NCBI RefSeq assembly: GCF_013185915.1 | Contig: NZ_JAAZUH010000005.1 | Location: 24,200 to 88,199, forward strand | Source of the DNA: Stenotrophomonas bentonitica | GTDB lineage: Bacteria; Pseudomonadota; Gammaproteobacteria; Xanthomonadales; Xanthomonadaceae | Length of the DNA stretch: 64,000 bases | Reading direction: 5' to 3' | Shown here: positions 9,367-17,671 of the stretch, in pieces | Layout: each line of letters starts with the position of its first letter | Position numbering within the stretch: the first letter of the stretch is position 1 | Made by a program: the position numbers and the translations under genes | Notes under the pieces: generated by a model | Told to the model about the DNA's origin: nothing | Databases searched by the model: none | What the model saw: the letters and a program-made list of their open reading frames with translations, nothing else

Positions 9367-9408
9367 GGAGATCTCCGGAAGTCGCCGCATTATCGCCCCA
9401 GCGCGCAT

Positions 9409-9435
9409 AAAAAAGGCCCGGCAAACTGCCGGGCC
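9409..9435 (-). terminator. Terminator of the Ax21-family gene
   Basis: A perfect 9-bp stem (ggcccggca with tgccgggcc) and a 3-base loop. Reading the minus strand it is followed by six T (bases 9409-9414). It lies 48 bases after the Ax21-family stop codon. Confidence 0.9.
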
Positions 9436-9482
9436 CCTGCCGCTACGCCGGTACCGCGCGTAGCGAAGCGATCAGACGCCGC

Positions 9483-10055
9483 TTACCAGCTGAAGCGCGG
9501 GCCGACCGACCATTCCTTGTCACCGTGGCGATCCATCTTGATGTCGCCGTTGATGCCCCAGTTCTGGTTCAACTTCACCTGGCCACCCAGGCGACCATAG
9601 AAGGCGCCATCCGGGTTGATGCCGTGCTTCTTGCTGTAGTCCTCGTAGCCGGCCATTGCATAGACTTCGGCGTGCTGGCCGAACGCGGTACGGATACCGG
9701 CTTCAGCGCTGTAGCCGTTGAAGTCCAGGCCTTCCTTCGGGTCGAACTTGTTGTAGGCAACGCGGCCCACGAAATCGGTGCTGGCAGCGATGGCCTGGTT
9801 GTAGCCCACGCCGACGCGCCACTGGTCGACCTTGAAGTCGCCGATGTCGGTCTTCTGCTGATTGAACTCACCGAACGCATGGAAGTTCGGGTGGAACGCG
9901 TACGAACCCTTTACACCCCAACCGTCAGCCTTGCCACCGTCGGCATCGGTCTTGACGTAATCGCCTTCGGCGTAATTGTAGGACAGGCCTTCGGCAGCGG
10001 AAGCGCCGAACGGCAGGGCGGCGGCCAGCGCCAGGGCAATCAGGGAAGTCTTCAT
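9483..10055 (-). CDS. Ax21-family outer-membrane beta-barrel protein
   Basis: The 190 aa product starts with a clean signal peptide (MKTSLIALALAAALPFGASA), cleaved before AEGLSYNYAEGDYVKTDADG. That mature N-terminus lines up with the segment known from Xanthomonas Ax21. The rest alternates aromatic and polar residues in strands and ends FSW, typical of a small barrel. Ax21 proteins reach the outer membrane and vesicles by the general secretory route. Claims that they are sulfated quorum signals or the XA21 ligand were withdrawn, so I do not assign signalling. It has its own promoter candidate and terminator. Confidence 0.9.
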   Translation of the reverse strand: MKTSLIALALAAALPFGASAAEGLSYNYAEGDYVKTDADGGKADGWGVKGSYAFHPNFHAFGEFNQQKTDIGDFKVDQWRVGVGYNQAIAASTDFVGRVAYNKFDPKEGLDFNGYSAEAGIRTAFGQHAEVYAMAGYEDYSKKHGINPDGAFYGRLGGQVKLNQNWGINGDIKMDRHGDKEWSVGPRFSW

Positions 10056-10717
10056 GGGGGTACACCTTTTCTTGTTCGTTCGTGCAGTGGCGCAAGCGGC
10101 TTCTGCATCGGGAATGTAAATTCTCCGTTATTCGACACAACGCGCCCTGAAGTACGCCGCTTTCAACACCGTGGATTTTGGGCAACGGTTCAGTCGCGCT
10201 CTGGCATACGCGCGCGCTGCATTTTTCAGGTGTTTTGTGCGTGCACGCGCATGCATGAACCGCGCATGGATATCACGCAGTAAGAGGATTGACGCGAGGA
10301 GAAGAAGGAAATGTGGTCACGACGATACCCTTGCGGGGCGTCGCGCGTTGGGGAAGCCGCTCTTGGGGAGTAGTCGGCTAACGCGCCCATTTTCCGTAGT
10401 GCACCGGCTGACGCAGCTGGGGCGTCACACCGCAGGTCTCTTGGGGAGCGTCCTGCCCGGCCCTTGAATAGTGGGCTGAATCGGCGCCCATTAACATCAG
10501 AATGTTCCCCACTAATGTTAGGGATTTTCTGACCCTGACCGGCGGAAATGGGTCGATTCCGTCATGCAACTGCTTGATTCTTGGTCATGACACCGCGTGC
10601 ACACGTGGTCGTCACCGGATCTGACGGATCTCGGGCGCATTGTCGATTTCCCTCACTCCCCCGCGTCGTACCCATTGAAGGTGCCCATTCTGGCGCACCG
10701 GTTACCGGAGGCTGCAG
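10056..10717. other. Non-coding stretch upstream of Ax21 and DUF1428 genes
   Basis: No convincing gene is seen in 660 bases. Besides the Ax21 promoter there is a 20-codon frame at 10311-10373 preceded by a purine-rich AGGAGAAGAAGGA. It is too short to call. A loose TAACAT...ATGTTA dyad lies at about 10490-10520. This long gap could hold regulatory sites or a small RNA, but nothing is definite. Confidence 0.4.
10113..10140 (-). promoter_or_regulatory. Candidate sigma-70 promoter of the Ax21-family gene
   Basis: On the minus strand a TTGTGT -35-like box (10135-10140) and a TACATT -10-like box (10113-10118) are separated by 16 bases. They lie about 60 bases upstream of the start codon. Match to consensus is moderate. 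Confidence 0.35.
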
Positions 10718-11083
10718 ATGTCCTATATCGACGGTTTCGTACTGGCCGTACCCACCGCCAATAAAGAGAAGTTCATCAAACACGCCAATGAAGGCGATTC
10801 GGTGTTCATCGAGTTTGGTGCCACCCGCGTCGTGGAATGCTGGGGCGACGATGTCACCCACGGCAAGCAGACCGACTTCTTCCGCGCGGTGGAAGCCAAG
10901 GACGATGAGACCATTGTGTTCTCCTGGATCGAATGGCCGGACAAGGCCACCCGCGATGCCGGCATGGAGAAGATGATGAGCGACCCGCGCATGGATCCGG
11001 CCAACAATCCGATGCCGTTCGACGGCAAGCGGATGATCTATGCCGGCTTCGTCCCGATCGTGGAGTTGAACGGCAAGAAGTAA
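10718..11083 (+). CDS. DUF1428 family protein (YbaA-like)
   Basis: The 121 aa product matches the DUF1428/YbaA family from end to end: MSYIDGFVLAVPTANKEKF, then CWGDDVTHGKQTDFFRAV, then VFSWIEWPDKATRDAG and MPFDGKRMIYAGF. The fold is a dimeric ferredoxin-like (dabb-type) barrel. No enzyme activity is known. A GGAGG-like site (ccggaggctgcag) precedes the ATG. It stands alone between a long non-coding gap and a minus-strand gene. Confidence 0.92.
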   Translation: MSYIDGFVLAVPTANKEKFIKHANEGDSVFIEFGATRVVECWGDDVTHGKQTDFFRAVEAKDDETIVFSWIEWPDKATRDAGMEKMMSDPRMDPANNPMPFDGKRMIYAGFVPIVELNGKK

Positions 11084-11131
11084 CACGCCGCCACGCGGCG
11101 ACGACGACGACGCATGCAGCCATCGCCCCGG

Positions 11132-11818
11132 TCAGCGGGTGTGGCTGCTGTCGTCGTCCAGGCGGTGGGCCGCGCCCATGCCCATGCCTGCGCCGCCACC
11201 GCCGCCCATTCCTCCCCCTCCACCGCCACCCCCTCTTCCGCCGGCGCGATCGTCACCGCCGGTGTTGCCGCGTGCGCCACCCGGCGCAGGCCGGGCGGGC
11301 CCTTGGCGCGGAATGGTGACGCTTGCAGGAATCGGCGCCAGGTCGAGGGCTTCGCGGATGAAGTCGCGCAGCGACACCACCAGTTCGGCGGTGGGCACGG
11401 CGCGGCCTTCGGCCAGTTCGTTGGCGGCATGCGCGGCCAGGCGCACCTGCTCGTCGGTGCCGAGCAGCACGATGTCGGAGAGGGCCGCTTCAACGGCATC
11501 GCGTATGCGGCGGGCACGGTCGCTGCCGGCACTGACCGGGAGGTCCAGGCCTTCGTCGCTGTCTGCTTCGAGTTGCCGCAGGTCGCGAAGGTGGCGCGGG
11601 TCCACGTGCAGTGCCCCGGTGAATGACCCACCCAGGGTCTTGTAGGCGGCAATCAGGGTACGCAGCCGCTCGTTGATCTGGCGGTTCTCGCGCTCGCGGC
11701 GCTGCTGCAGTGTCTGCATGAAGACCAGGCGGATACCCACGCCTATGAGCGTAATGACAGCCAACCCGACCAGGGTCGAGAGCATGGCCTGCCAGGAGCT
11801 GAAATCCAGGTTGCGCAT
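11132..11818 (-). CDS. Membrane-anchored hypothetical protein with Gly-rich tail
   Basis: The 228 aa product has one N-terminal membrane segment (about residues 13-36), then a helical charged region of roughly 130 residues (RERENRQINERLRTLIAAYK and following). After a Pro/Arg linker comes a low-complexity tail made of Gly runs with Met, ending in HRLDDDSSHTR. I do not recognise a named domain. Topology predicts a short periplasmic N-terminus and a large cytoplasmic part. The Gly tail could be flexible or aggregation-prone. It lies downstream of the histone-like gene on the same strand, 86 bases after the latter's stop codon. Confidence 0.72.
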   Translation of the reverse strand: MRNLDFSSWQAMLSTLVGLAVITLIGVGIRLVFMQTLQQRRERENRQINERLRTLIAAYKTLGGSFTGALHVDPRHLRDLRQLEADSDEGLDLPVSAGSDRARRIRDAVEAALSDIVLLGTDEQVRLAAHAANELAEGRAVPTAELVVSLRDFIREALDLAPIPASVTIPRQGPARPAPGGARGNTGGDDRAGGRGGGGGGGGMGGGGGAGMGMGAAHRLDDDSSHTR

Positions 11819-11904
11819 GGTGTGCAGACTCCCTGTCGTACCGGCGGGAAAGCCTCTGCGTTTTACCGGAGACCGCGTCGCCGCGGCGTGTGCACCAGGG
11901 TGCT

Positions 11905-11934
11905 CACGGCGCCCGCCCGAAGGCAGGCGCCGTG
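11905..11934 (-). terminator. Hairpin after the histone-like gene (terminator-like)
   Basis: On the minus strand 13 bp (one G-U) close a TTCG tetraloop, starting 10 bases after the histone-like stop codon. There is no T run, so it may be an RNA-stabilising hairpin and not a classic terminator. Confidence 0.55.
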
Positions 11935-11944
11935 CTTGACGCTA

Positions 11945-12880
11945 TTACTTGCGGGCGACGCGCTTGGCCGGGGCCTTGCGGGCCACGGTCTTGGCGGCGC
12001 GCTTGGCCGGAGCGGCCTTGCGGGCGACCGACTTGCGGGCCACGGCGGTCTTCTTGCCGACGGCCTTCTTGGTGGCAGCCGACTTGCGGGCGACAGCCTT
12101 CTTGGCGGTAGCGACCTTCTTGCCGACGGTCTTGCGGGCGGTGGCGGTCTTCTTGCCAACGGCCTTCTTGGTGGCAGCCGACTTCTTGGCTACGGCCTTC
12201 TTGGCGGTGGCGACCTTCTTGCCGACAACCTTCTTGGCGGCCACGGTCTTCTTGCCAGCGACCTTGCGGGCGGTGGCCGACTTCTTGGCGACAGCCTTCT
12301 TGGCGGTAGCGACCTTCTTGCCCGCGACCTTCTTGGCGGTGGCGGTCTTCTTGGTCACGGCCTTCTTGGCGGTGGCGACCTTCTTGCCCACGACCTTCTT
12401 GGCGGCGGCAGTCTTCTTGGTCACGGCCTTCTTGGCAGCGGCGGTCTTCTTGGTCACGGCCTTCTTGGCGGTGGCGACCTTCTTGCCGGCAACCTTCTTG
12501 GCAGCCTTGGTGGTCTTGGTCACGGACTTTTCGGCGGCGGCCTTCTTCTTGGCAACCTGCTTCTTCAGAGCAGCCGCTTCGGCCTTGGCATTGGTCTTGG
12601 CCGCTTCCAGCTTCTTCTTGGCGCTGGCCAGGGTCTTGCCGACCGACTTGGCGGCCTTGTCAGCCTTCTTGGCGACGGTCTTCTCGGCCTTCTTGACGGC
12701 CTTCTTGACCTTGGCAACCTGGGTGGTGGCGGCCTTGCGGGCGCGCTTGGCGGTCTTCTTCACCGAGGCCACCACTTCTTCAGCGGTGTGGGCGATGGTT
12801 TCGCCAACGTTCTCGGCCGTCTCTTTTACGCTGTCGACGCCCTGCGACAGGGTCGCGGTCACACCATTTCCGTTGCTCAT
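11945..12880 (-). CDS. Histone H1-like Lys/Ala-repeat DNA-binding protein
   Basis: The 311 aa product is extremely rich in Lys and Ala. Residues 1-45 are ordinary (TLSQGVDSVKETAENVGETI). The rest is a tandem array of short units such as KKVATAKKAVTKKTA, close in style to eukaryotic H1 tails, chlamydial HC2 and AlgP. The tail ends RKAPAKRVARK. Such proteins bind DNA without sequence preference and compact the nucleoid or affect transcription. The ATG at 12880 has a strong GGAGG six to seven bases upstream. The repeats make length changes by recombination likely between strains. Confidence 0.9.
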   Translation of the reverse strand: MSNGNGVTATLSQGVDSVKETAENVGETIAHTAEEVVASVKKTAKRARKAATTQVAKVKKAVKKAEKTVAKKADKAAKSVGKTLASAKKKLEAAKTNAKAEAAALKKQVAKKKAAAEKSVTKTTKAAKKVAGKKVATAKKAVTKKTAAAKKAVTKKTAAAKKVVGKKVATAKKAVTKKTATAKKVAGKKVATAKKAVAKKSATARKVAGKKTVAAKKVVGKKVATAKKAVAKKSAATKKAVGKKTATARKTVGKKVATAKKAVARKSAATKKAVGKKTAVARKSVARKAAPAKRAAKTVARKAPAKRVARK

Positions 12881-13461
12881 GTTGCCCTCCTGAGGGGCCT
12901 GGTCAGTGATTTCGCTGGCGATGCTATACCGGAGTTGTCCGTGGTGGAACGGTCTTGTCGCAGGTTTTGAGTCGCGGGTGTGTTGGGGAGGTGGGTGGTT
13001 GGGTGCGGGTGTGGGTAGGTGGTTTGTTGGAAAGTGCTTTAAAACAGCTGTGCGGTTGTTGCGGAGATGCGCGGCGACGGTTGTGTTCGGGTGCGGTGAT
13101 GCGGGGATGCGTGCGGCGTAATTGGTCGTTGTGTGCGCTCGGTTTGTTGCCAATTTTTCTGCAAGTGCGCGGGTTTGCAGGTAGGTGGACGTGTGTTGGC
13201 AAAGCGCGTTTCCGGTTTTTGGTCCATGCGTTAAAGGGCCTGTCAGCGATATCGGCGGTCGTTTGGGAACCGACCCTACCGGTGCGACGGTCCGTTGCGG
13301 TTCAACCGCGCATCGTCCGCGCGTCGCGTCCGTGCAGACCCGGACCGATGCCTGTAATACCCGCTAGCACCCCTACCGCTCACCCCAGTTTCAGGCGTCC
13401 CGAGACAGACTCATTCAGCTTGAATTACCGTATACCCGTCCCCCGCACCCACCGGACTCCC
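12881..13461. other. Strand-asymmetric non-coding region between histone-like and HtrA genes
   Basis: About 580 bases without a credible gene. From about 12955 to 13240 the plus strand is strongly enriched in G and T and poor in A and C, so the minus strand is CA-rich. The minus strand carries a TATAGC -10-like hexamer (12923-12928) upstream of the histone-like gene. The plus side must hold the HtrA promoter. No hairpin or tRNA-like fold was found. Confidence 0.5.
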
Positions 13462-14889
13462 ATGCGACCGCTTCCGACCCTGCTTACGCTCGCACTTGCT
13501 GCCGCCTTCGGTGGCTTCGTCGCCTCGGCGATCAATGCCAACCTGGACAACCGTGCCGAGGCGGCACCGGCGTCGCTGGCGATTCCGGCCACGGCCGCGC
13601 TGCCGGCTTCGGTGGCCGGGCAGCCGGTGCCGTCGCTGGCGCCGATGCTGGAGCGGGTGATGCCGGCGGTGGTCAGCGTCAACACCAAGCAGGTGGTGCG
13701 GGTGCGCAACCCCTACTTCAACGACCCGTTCTTCCGCCGACTGTTCCCGGAAGTGCCGCAGGAGCGGATCAACGAGTCGCTGGGCTCGGGCGTCATCATC
13801 GACGCCGCCGAGGGCCTGGTGCTGACCAACCACCATGTGATCGACAACGCCGACGACGTGCAGGTGACCCTGTCCGACGGGCGCACGGTCAAGGCCGAGT
13901 TCCTGGGTTCGGACCGCGACACCGACGTGGCGCTGATCCGCATTCCGGCCGACAAGCTCACCGCGCTGCCGCTGGGCGACAGCGCGCAGCTGCGCGTGGG
14001 CGACTTCGTGGTGGCGATCGGCAACCCGTTCGGCTTCAGCCAGACGGTCACCTCGGGCATCGTCTCGGCAGTCGGCCGTACCGGTATCCGCGGGCTGGGC
14101 TACCAGAACTTCATCCAGACCGACGCGTCGATCAACCCGGGCAATTCCGGCGGCGCGCTGGTCAACCTGCAGGGCCAGCTGGTCGGCATCAATACCGCCA
14201 GCTTCAATCCGCAGGGCAGCATGGCCGGCAACATCGGGCTGGGCCTGGCCATTCCCACCAACCTGGCGCGCGACGTGGTGGACCAGCTGGTCAAGCACGG
14301 CGTGGTGGTGCGCGGCACGCTCGGGATCGAGGCGCAGAACCTGACCCAGGCGCTGGCGCAGAACCTGGGCCTGAGCGAAGCGCGCGGCGCGTTGGTCACC
14401 CGCGTGCTGGCCGGTTCGGGCGCAGCCGCAGCCGGGCTGAAGCCGGGCGACGTTGTGGTGTCGGCCAACGGCCAGCGGGTGGACAGCGCGCAGGCGCTGC
14501 ACAACGTGGAAGGCCTGCAGCCCGTGGGCAGCGCGCTGAGCCTGGACGTGCGCCGCGACGGCAAGCCGCTGCAGCTCAAGGCCACGCTGAAAGAGCAGGC
14601 GCGCGCGGTGGCCGGCGAGCTGCTGGACCCGCGCCTGGCCGGCGCGACCTTTGTCGACCTGCCCGAAACGCTGCGCCAGGCCGGCGACGGCGGCGTCATG
14701 GTCAGCGAGGTCAAGCGCGGCAGCCGGGCGGCCAACTCGGGGTTGGCCGCGGGCGACCTGATCATCCAGTCCAGCGTGGGTGAGTTCGCCGACCTGGCCA
14801 GCTGGCGCGCCAATTTCCAGAAGCCACCGCAGCAGCTGGTGCTGCGCATCGTGCGGGGCAACGCGCGCGGTGACCTGGTGATGCGCTGA
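13462..14889 (+). CDS. Do/HtrA-family periplasmic serine endoprotease
   Basis: The 475 aa product has an N-terminal signal peptide or anchor (LLTLALAAAFGGFVASA), a trypsin-like domain, then two PDZ domains (about 290-380 and 400-470). The catalytic triad is His125 (TNHHVID), Asp155 (DTDVALIR) and Ser229 (NPGNSGGAL). This is the DegP/DegQ/MucD architecture: it degrades or refolds damaged envelope proteins. The short linker suggests DegQ or MucD more than DegP, but I leave the symbol open. The frame is open far upstream; the ATG at 13462 gives the signal peptide. Confidence 0.95.
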   Translation: MRPLPTLLTLALAAAFGGFVASAINANLDNRAEAAPASLAIPATAALPASVAGQPVPSLAPMLERVMPAVVSVNTKQVVRVRNPYFNDPFFRRLFPEVPQERINESLGSGVIIDAAEGLVLTNHHVIDNADDVQVTLSDGRTVKAEFLGSDRDTDVALIRIPADKLTALPLGDSAQLRVGDFVVAIGNPFGFSQTVTSGIVSAVGRTGIRGLGYQNFIQTDASINPGNSGGALVNLQGQLVGINTASFNPQGSMAGNIGLGLAIPTNLARDVVDQLVKHGVVVRGTLGIEAQNLTQALAQNLGLSEARGALVTRVLAGSGAAAAGLKPGDVVVSANGQRVDSAQALHNVEGLQPVGSALSLDVRRDGKPLQLKATLKEQARAVAGELLDPRLAGATFVDLPETLRQAGDGGVMVSEVKRGSRAANSGLAAGDLIIQSSVGEFADLASWRANFQKPPQQLVLRIVRGNARGDLVMR

Positions 14890-15026
14890 ACCGGTCAGCC
14901 GGCCTTCGCGTGCGGATCACGCCAGCTGACACCCTCTACACCCCGCCGGTGCTATTACCTTGTATTCGTTGCCGACGGGTTCATCCGCGGTCACCTTCCC
15001 CATCGATTACATAACGGAGAGTCACG

Positions 15027-15392
15027 ATGAGCCCCACCAATACCGAAAACCTCAAGGAACACCTGGGCGAAGCCGGTTCGCACCTGAAGTCGGCCGCCAG
15101 CGCTGCCGGCGGTGCGATCAAGGGCGCCACCGGCGCTGCTGGCGATGAGCTGCGCATCGGCCGGGCCAACGTCAAGGCCGAGCTGTCCGACACCGCGCTG
15201 TCCGGCCTGGCCGCTGCTGAATTCGGCGGCGCCGCTGCCAAGGAGCAGGTCGACGCGCTGATGGACAAGGGCAAGGACCTGGTCGACAGCGCCGCCGAGC
15301 TGATCCGTGAGCGCCCGCTGGCTTCGTTCGGCGTGGCCTTCGCGGCTGGCTGGATCATCGCCAAGCTGGCCCGCAGCGGCGGCGACAAGTAA
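15027..15392 (+). CDS. YqjD/ElaB (DUF883)-type membrane protein
   Basis: The 121 aa product is an Ala-rich amphipathic helix with one C-terminal membrane segment (about residues 98-114, LASFGVAFAAGWIIAKL) preceded by IRERPLA, as in DUF883 proteins. E. coli ElaB/YqjD/YgaM sit in the inner membrane in stationary phase and bind ribosomes. A similar role is inferred. GGAG sits eight bases before the ATG. It is the first of three tightly linked genes: the next starts six bases after its stop. Confidence 0.85.
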   Translation: MSPTNTENLKEHLGEAGSHLKSAASAAGGAIKGATGAAGDELRIGRANVKAELSDTALSGLAAAEFGGAAAKEQVDALMDKGKDLVDSAAELIRERPLASFGVAFAAGWIIAKLARSGGDK

Positions 15393-15398
15393 GTCGGC

Positions 15399-15902
15399 GT
15401 GAGCGATCAAGCACAGTCGACGCCGGAAGGTGGAGCAACGCCTCCACCGGACGGTGATGCGGCGCCGCGCGCCCCGCGCCTGGATGAAAGCATCCGCGAC
15501 GTTGGCCAGGCCGGCCGCGCCACGGTGGATTCGGCAAAGCACACCCTGCGCTCGCTGCGTCGGTTGGCGTCGTTCGAGTTCGCCTTGGCGCGCAGCGCGT
15601 TTGGCCGGGCCCTGGCGTGGAGCGGGGTTGCGATCGTGTTCGGCGCCTCGGCCTGGTTGCTGCTGGCCGGCACGGTGATCGCGTTGATGCAGCGGTGGGG
15701 CCTGTCCTGGTTCCATTCGCTGCTGATCACCTCGCTGATCAGCCTGGCCATGACCGGCTATGCAATCTGGCGGGTGTCGTTCTTCTTCCGCCACACCGGC
15801 ATGCACGCCACCCGGCGCCAGCTGGCGCGGTTGGGCCTGTTCGACGAGCCCACCGACGAGGATGCCGAAGGGCAGCCGGAGCAGACGGAGCGTTCGCCAT
15901 GA
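15399..15902 (+). CDS. YqjE-like phage-holin-family membrane protein
   Basis: The 167 aa product has a soluble Pro-rich N-terminus and two membrane segments (about 72-94 and 105-124) joined by a short turn, followed by an acidic tail. This is the pattern of YqjE/DUF1469 'phage holin family' proteins, which in enterobacteria are encoded between yqjD and yqjK. No lytic role is implied. The start is a GTG. The stop overlaps the next start as ATGA. Confidence 0.82.
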   Translation: MSDQAQSTPEGGATPPPDGDAAPRAPRLDESIRDVGQAGRATVDSAKHTLRSLRRLASFEFALARSAFGRALAWSGVAIVFGASAWLLLAGTVIALMQRWGLSWFHSLLITSLISLAMTGYAIWRVSFFFRHTGMHATRRQLARLGLFDEPTDEDAEGQPEQTERSP

Positions 15903-16372
15903 AGTTCGAAGCGTTGCGCCACCGCGTCAAGCGTGCGGAAAAAGTGGTCTCGGTGCGGGTCGACGAGACCCAGTGCAGCTGGTTCACCCTCAGCCAGGCC
16001 TGGCGCGAGGGCTGGACGCCGCTGCGCATCGTCAGCGTGGGTTTGGCTGGCGGCTTTTTGGCCGGCAAGCTGGAACCGGGCGGCGCCCGTTTCCACGGTG
16101 CACGTTGGCTGCAGATGATCGGGTCGGTGTCGAATCTGCTGGCCAGCGCGCAGGCAGCAGTGGCCTCGATGCAGGCCAGTGACGCGGCCGAGACCGCCGA
16201 GCAGGCGGCCGACAAGGTGGATGAAGCCGTGGACCAGGCCCCCGTAGCGCCGGTTCGGGCTGCAGCACCTGCTGTTGCGCCCGTGGCTACGCCGCGTGCG
16301 CAGGTGACCGCCACGCAGGAGGCGGCGCAGCCGCAGCCGGCGGAAGCGGCGACGGACATGTCCGAACGTTAG
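15899..16372 (+). CDS. Hypothetical third protein of the YqjD/YqjE operon
   Basis: The 157 aa product has a basic N-terminus (MKFEALRHRVKRAEKVV), a moderately hydrophobic middle (IVSVGLAGGFLAGKL) and an Ala/Pro/Gln-rich acidic tail. Its position matches YqjK, but sequence similarity to YqjK is not obvious. The ATGA overlap with the upstream gene implies translational coupling. It probably acts with the two membrane partners at the inner membrane. Function is unknown. Confidence 0.75.
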   Translation: MKFEALRHRVKRAEKVVSVRVDETQCSWFTLSQAWREGWTPLRIVSVGLAGGFLAGKLEPGGARFHGARWLQMIGSVSNLLASAQAAVASMQASDAAETAEQAADKVDEAVDQAPVAPVRAAAPAVAPVATPRAQVTATQEAAQPQPAEAATDMSER

Positions 16373-16383
16373 ATGCTGCAATC

Positions 16384-16402
16384 GCCCTGCCAACGGCAGG
16401 GC
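16384..16402 (+). terminator. Hairpin after the YqjD-type operon
   Basis: Perfect 8-bp stem gccctgcc / ggcagggc with an AAC loop, 11 bases after the stop. There is no T run; it may act as a weak terminator. Confidence 0.5.
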
Positions 16403-16510
16403 GCCACCGGGCGCGCGGTTCGCCGCATCCTGGATCTACCCAGCGTTTTACACACGCCGCACCTACCGGGCGTGCCCAATAATGCGTGACCCAACCAGCG
16501 TGCGACCTGC

Positions 16511-17620
16511 ATGAGCGTTCCCGTGACCTCCCCTGCTGCCGACGGTGACCTCGTCGCACCACCCGCCCCGCCGCACACTCCGCGCCCACGCGGGCCGATG
16601 TCGCTGGTGGTGCTCGCCTTCCTGGCGGTCTGTTTCACCTTGTGGGCCGCGCAGGACATCGTCCTGCCGATCCTGCTGGCGATGTTCTTCGCCCTGGTGG
16701 GCAACCCGATCCTGCGCCTGCTGGGCCGCCTGTGGATTCCGCGCTTCCTGGCCGCAGTGCTGGTGATCGGGGTCGGCCTGAGCGGCGCCACCGCGCTGGG
16801 CGTGCAGCTGGTGGGCCCGGCCATGGACTGGGCGCAGGAAGCGCCGCAGCAGCTGCGCAAGGTGGCGCGCCAGGTGCAGAACCTGACCAAGCCGGTGCAG
16901 CAGGCCAACCAGGCGGCAGAGAACTTCGCACGCGTGGCCGGCGGCGAAAGCGCCCGCCGCGTGCAGGTGGTACGCACCCAGCTGGACGACCCCTACAAGG
17001 TGCTGACCCGCGCGCCGCGGCTGGCCGCGTCGATCCTGGCGGTGGTGCTGCTGACCCTGTTCTTCATGATCTACGGGCAGAACCTGCAGAAGCACGCCAT
17101 CGCGCTGTTCCCGAGCCGCCAGCAGCAGCGTTTCACCGCCGACATCCTCCGTTCGATCGAGCGCGAGGTGTCGCGCTACGTGCTGACCATCACCGTGATC
17201 AATGCGCTGGTCGGGCTGGTTTTCTCCGGGATCCTGCTGCTGCTCGGAATCAGCCTGCAGGAGGCCCTGTTGTGGGGCACGGTGGCCGCGCTGCTGAACT
17301 TCGCGCCCTACGTGGGGCCGTTGATCGGGGTGACCCTGATGCTGCTGATGGGCTTCGTGGAGTTCAGCGACCCGTTCCAGGCAATGCTGCCTGCGGCCTG
17401 TTACCTGGCCCTGCACACCATCGAGGGCCAGGTGGTGACTCCGATCGTGCTGGGCCGGCAGATGGCGATCTCGCCGCTGATCCTGATCCTGGCGCTGATG
17501 GTGTTCGGCTGGCTGTGGGGCATGATCGGCCTGCTGCTGTCGGTCCCGCTGCTGGTCTGCATCAAGCTGGTGCTGGCGCGGCTCGAGGGCACCCAGGGCT
17601 GGGCCAAGCTGCTGGAGTAA
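16511..17620 (+). CDS. AI-2E family transporter (PerM/YhhT-like)
   Basis: The 369 aa polytopic inner-membrane protein has about eight segments. Two or three N-terminal helices precede a long soluble stretch (about 110-165), and then come the family-typical C-terminal helices. Family features include LLNFAPYVGPLIG and LHTIEGQVVTPIVLGRQMAISPL. The family includes TqsA, linked to AI-2 export, but most members have other or unknown substrates, so an AI-2 role is not claimed. A REP element starts four bases after the stop. Confidence 0.93.
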   Translation: MSVPVTSPAADGDLVAPPAPPHTPRPRGPMSLVVLAFLAVCFTLWAAQDIVLPILLAMFFALVGNPILRLLGRLWIPRFLAAVLVIGVGLSGATALGVQLVGPAMDWAQEAPQQLRKVARQVQNLTKPVQQANQAAENFARVAGGESARRVQVVRTQLDDPYKVLTRAPRLAASILAVVLLTLFFMIYGQNLQKHAIALFPSRQQQRFTADILRSIEREVSRYVLTITVINALVGLVFSGILLLLGISLQEALLWGTVAALLNFAPYVGPLIGVTLMLLMGFVEFSDPFQAMLPAACYLALHTIEGQVVTPIVLGRQMAISPLILILALMVFGWLWGMIGLLLSVPLLVCIKLVLARLEGTQGWAKLLE

Positions 17621-17623
17621 CCG

Positions 17624-17648
17624 GTAGAGCCACGCCCTGCGTGGCTGC
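17624..17648 (+). repeat. GTAG-headed REP element
   Basis: Same 25-base REP as at 8905-8929, with GTAG head and GCCACGC / GCGTGGC arms. It fills most of the gap between the AI-2E permease and the HAD gene. Confidence 0.88.
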
Positions 17649-17671
17649 CCCCACAGGCGTAGAATGGCCGG

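Noticed and set aside
10311..10373. 20-codon frame with a purine-rich leader
   Set aside because: Too short, no recognisable peptide, no conservation data; kept only as a remark.
11945..12880. Repeated DNA that could look like a CRISPR array
   Set aside because: Repeats are in a single reading frame coding Lys/Ala units with no unique spacers of constant size.
15399..15902. Phage holin and therefore a prophage
   Set aside because: The 'phage holin family' label is historic; context is the YqjD/YqjE operon and no other phage gene is present.
16511..17620. Calling the permease a true AI-2 exporter
   Set aside because: The family name covers many substrates and no luxS or AI-2 gene is near.
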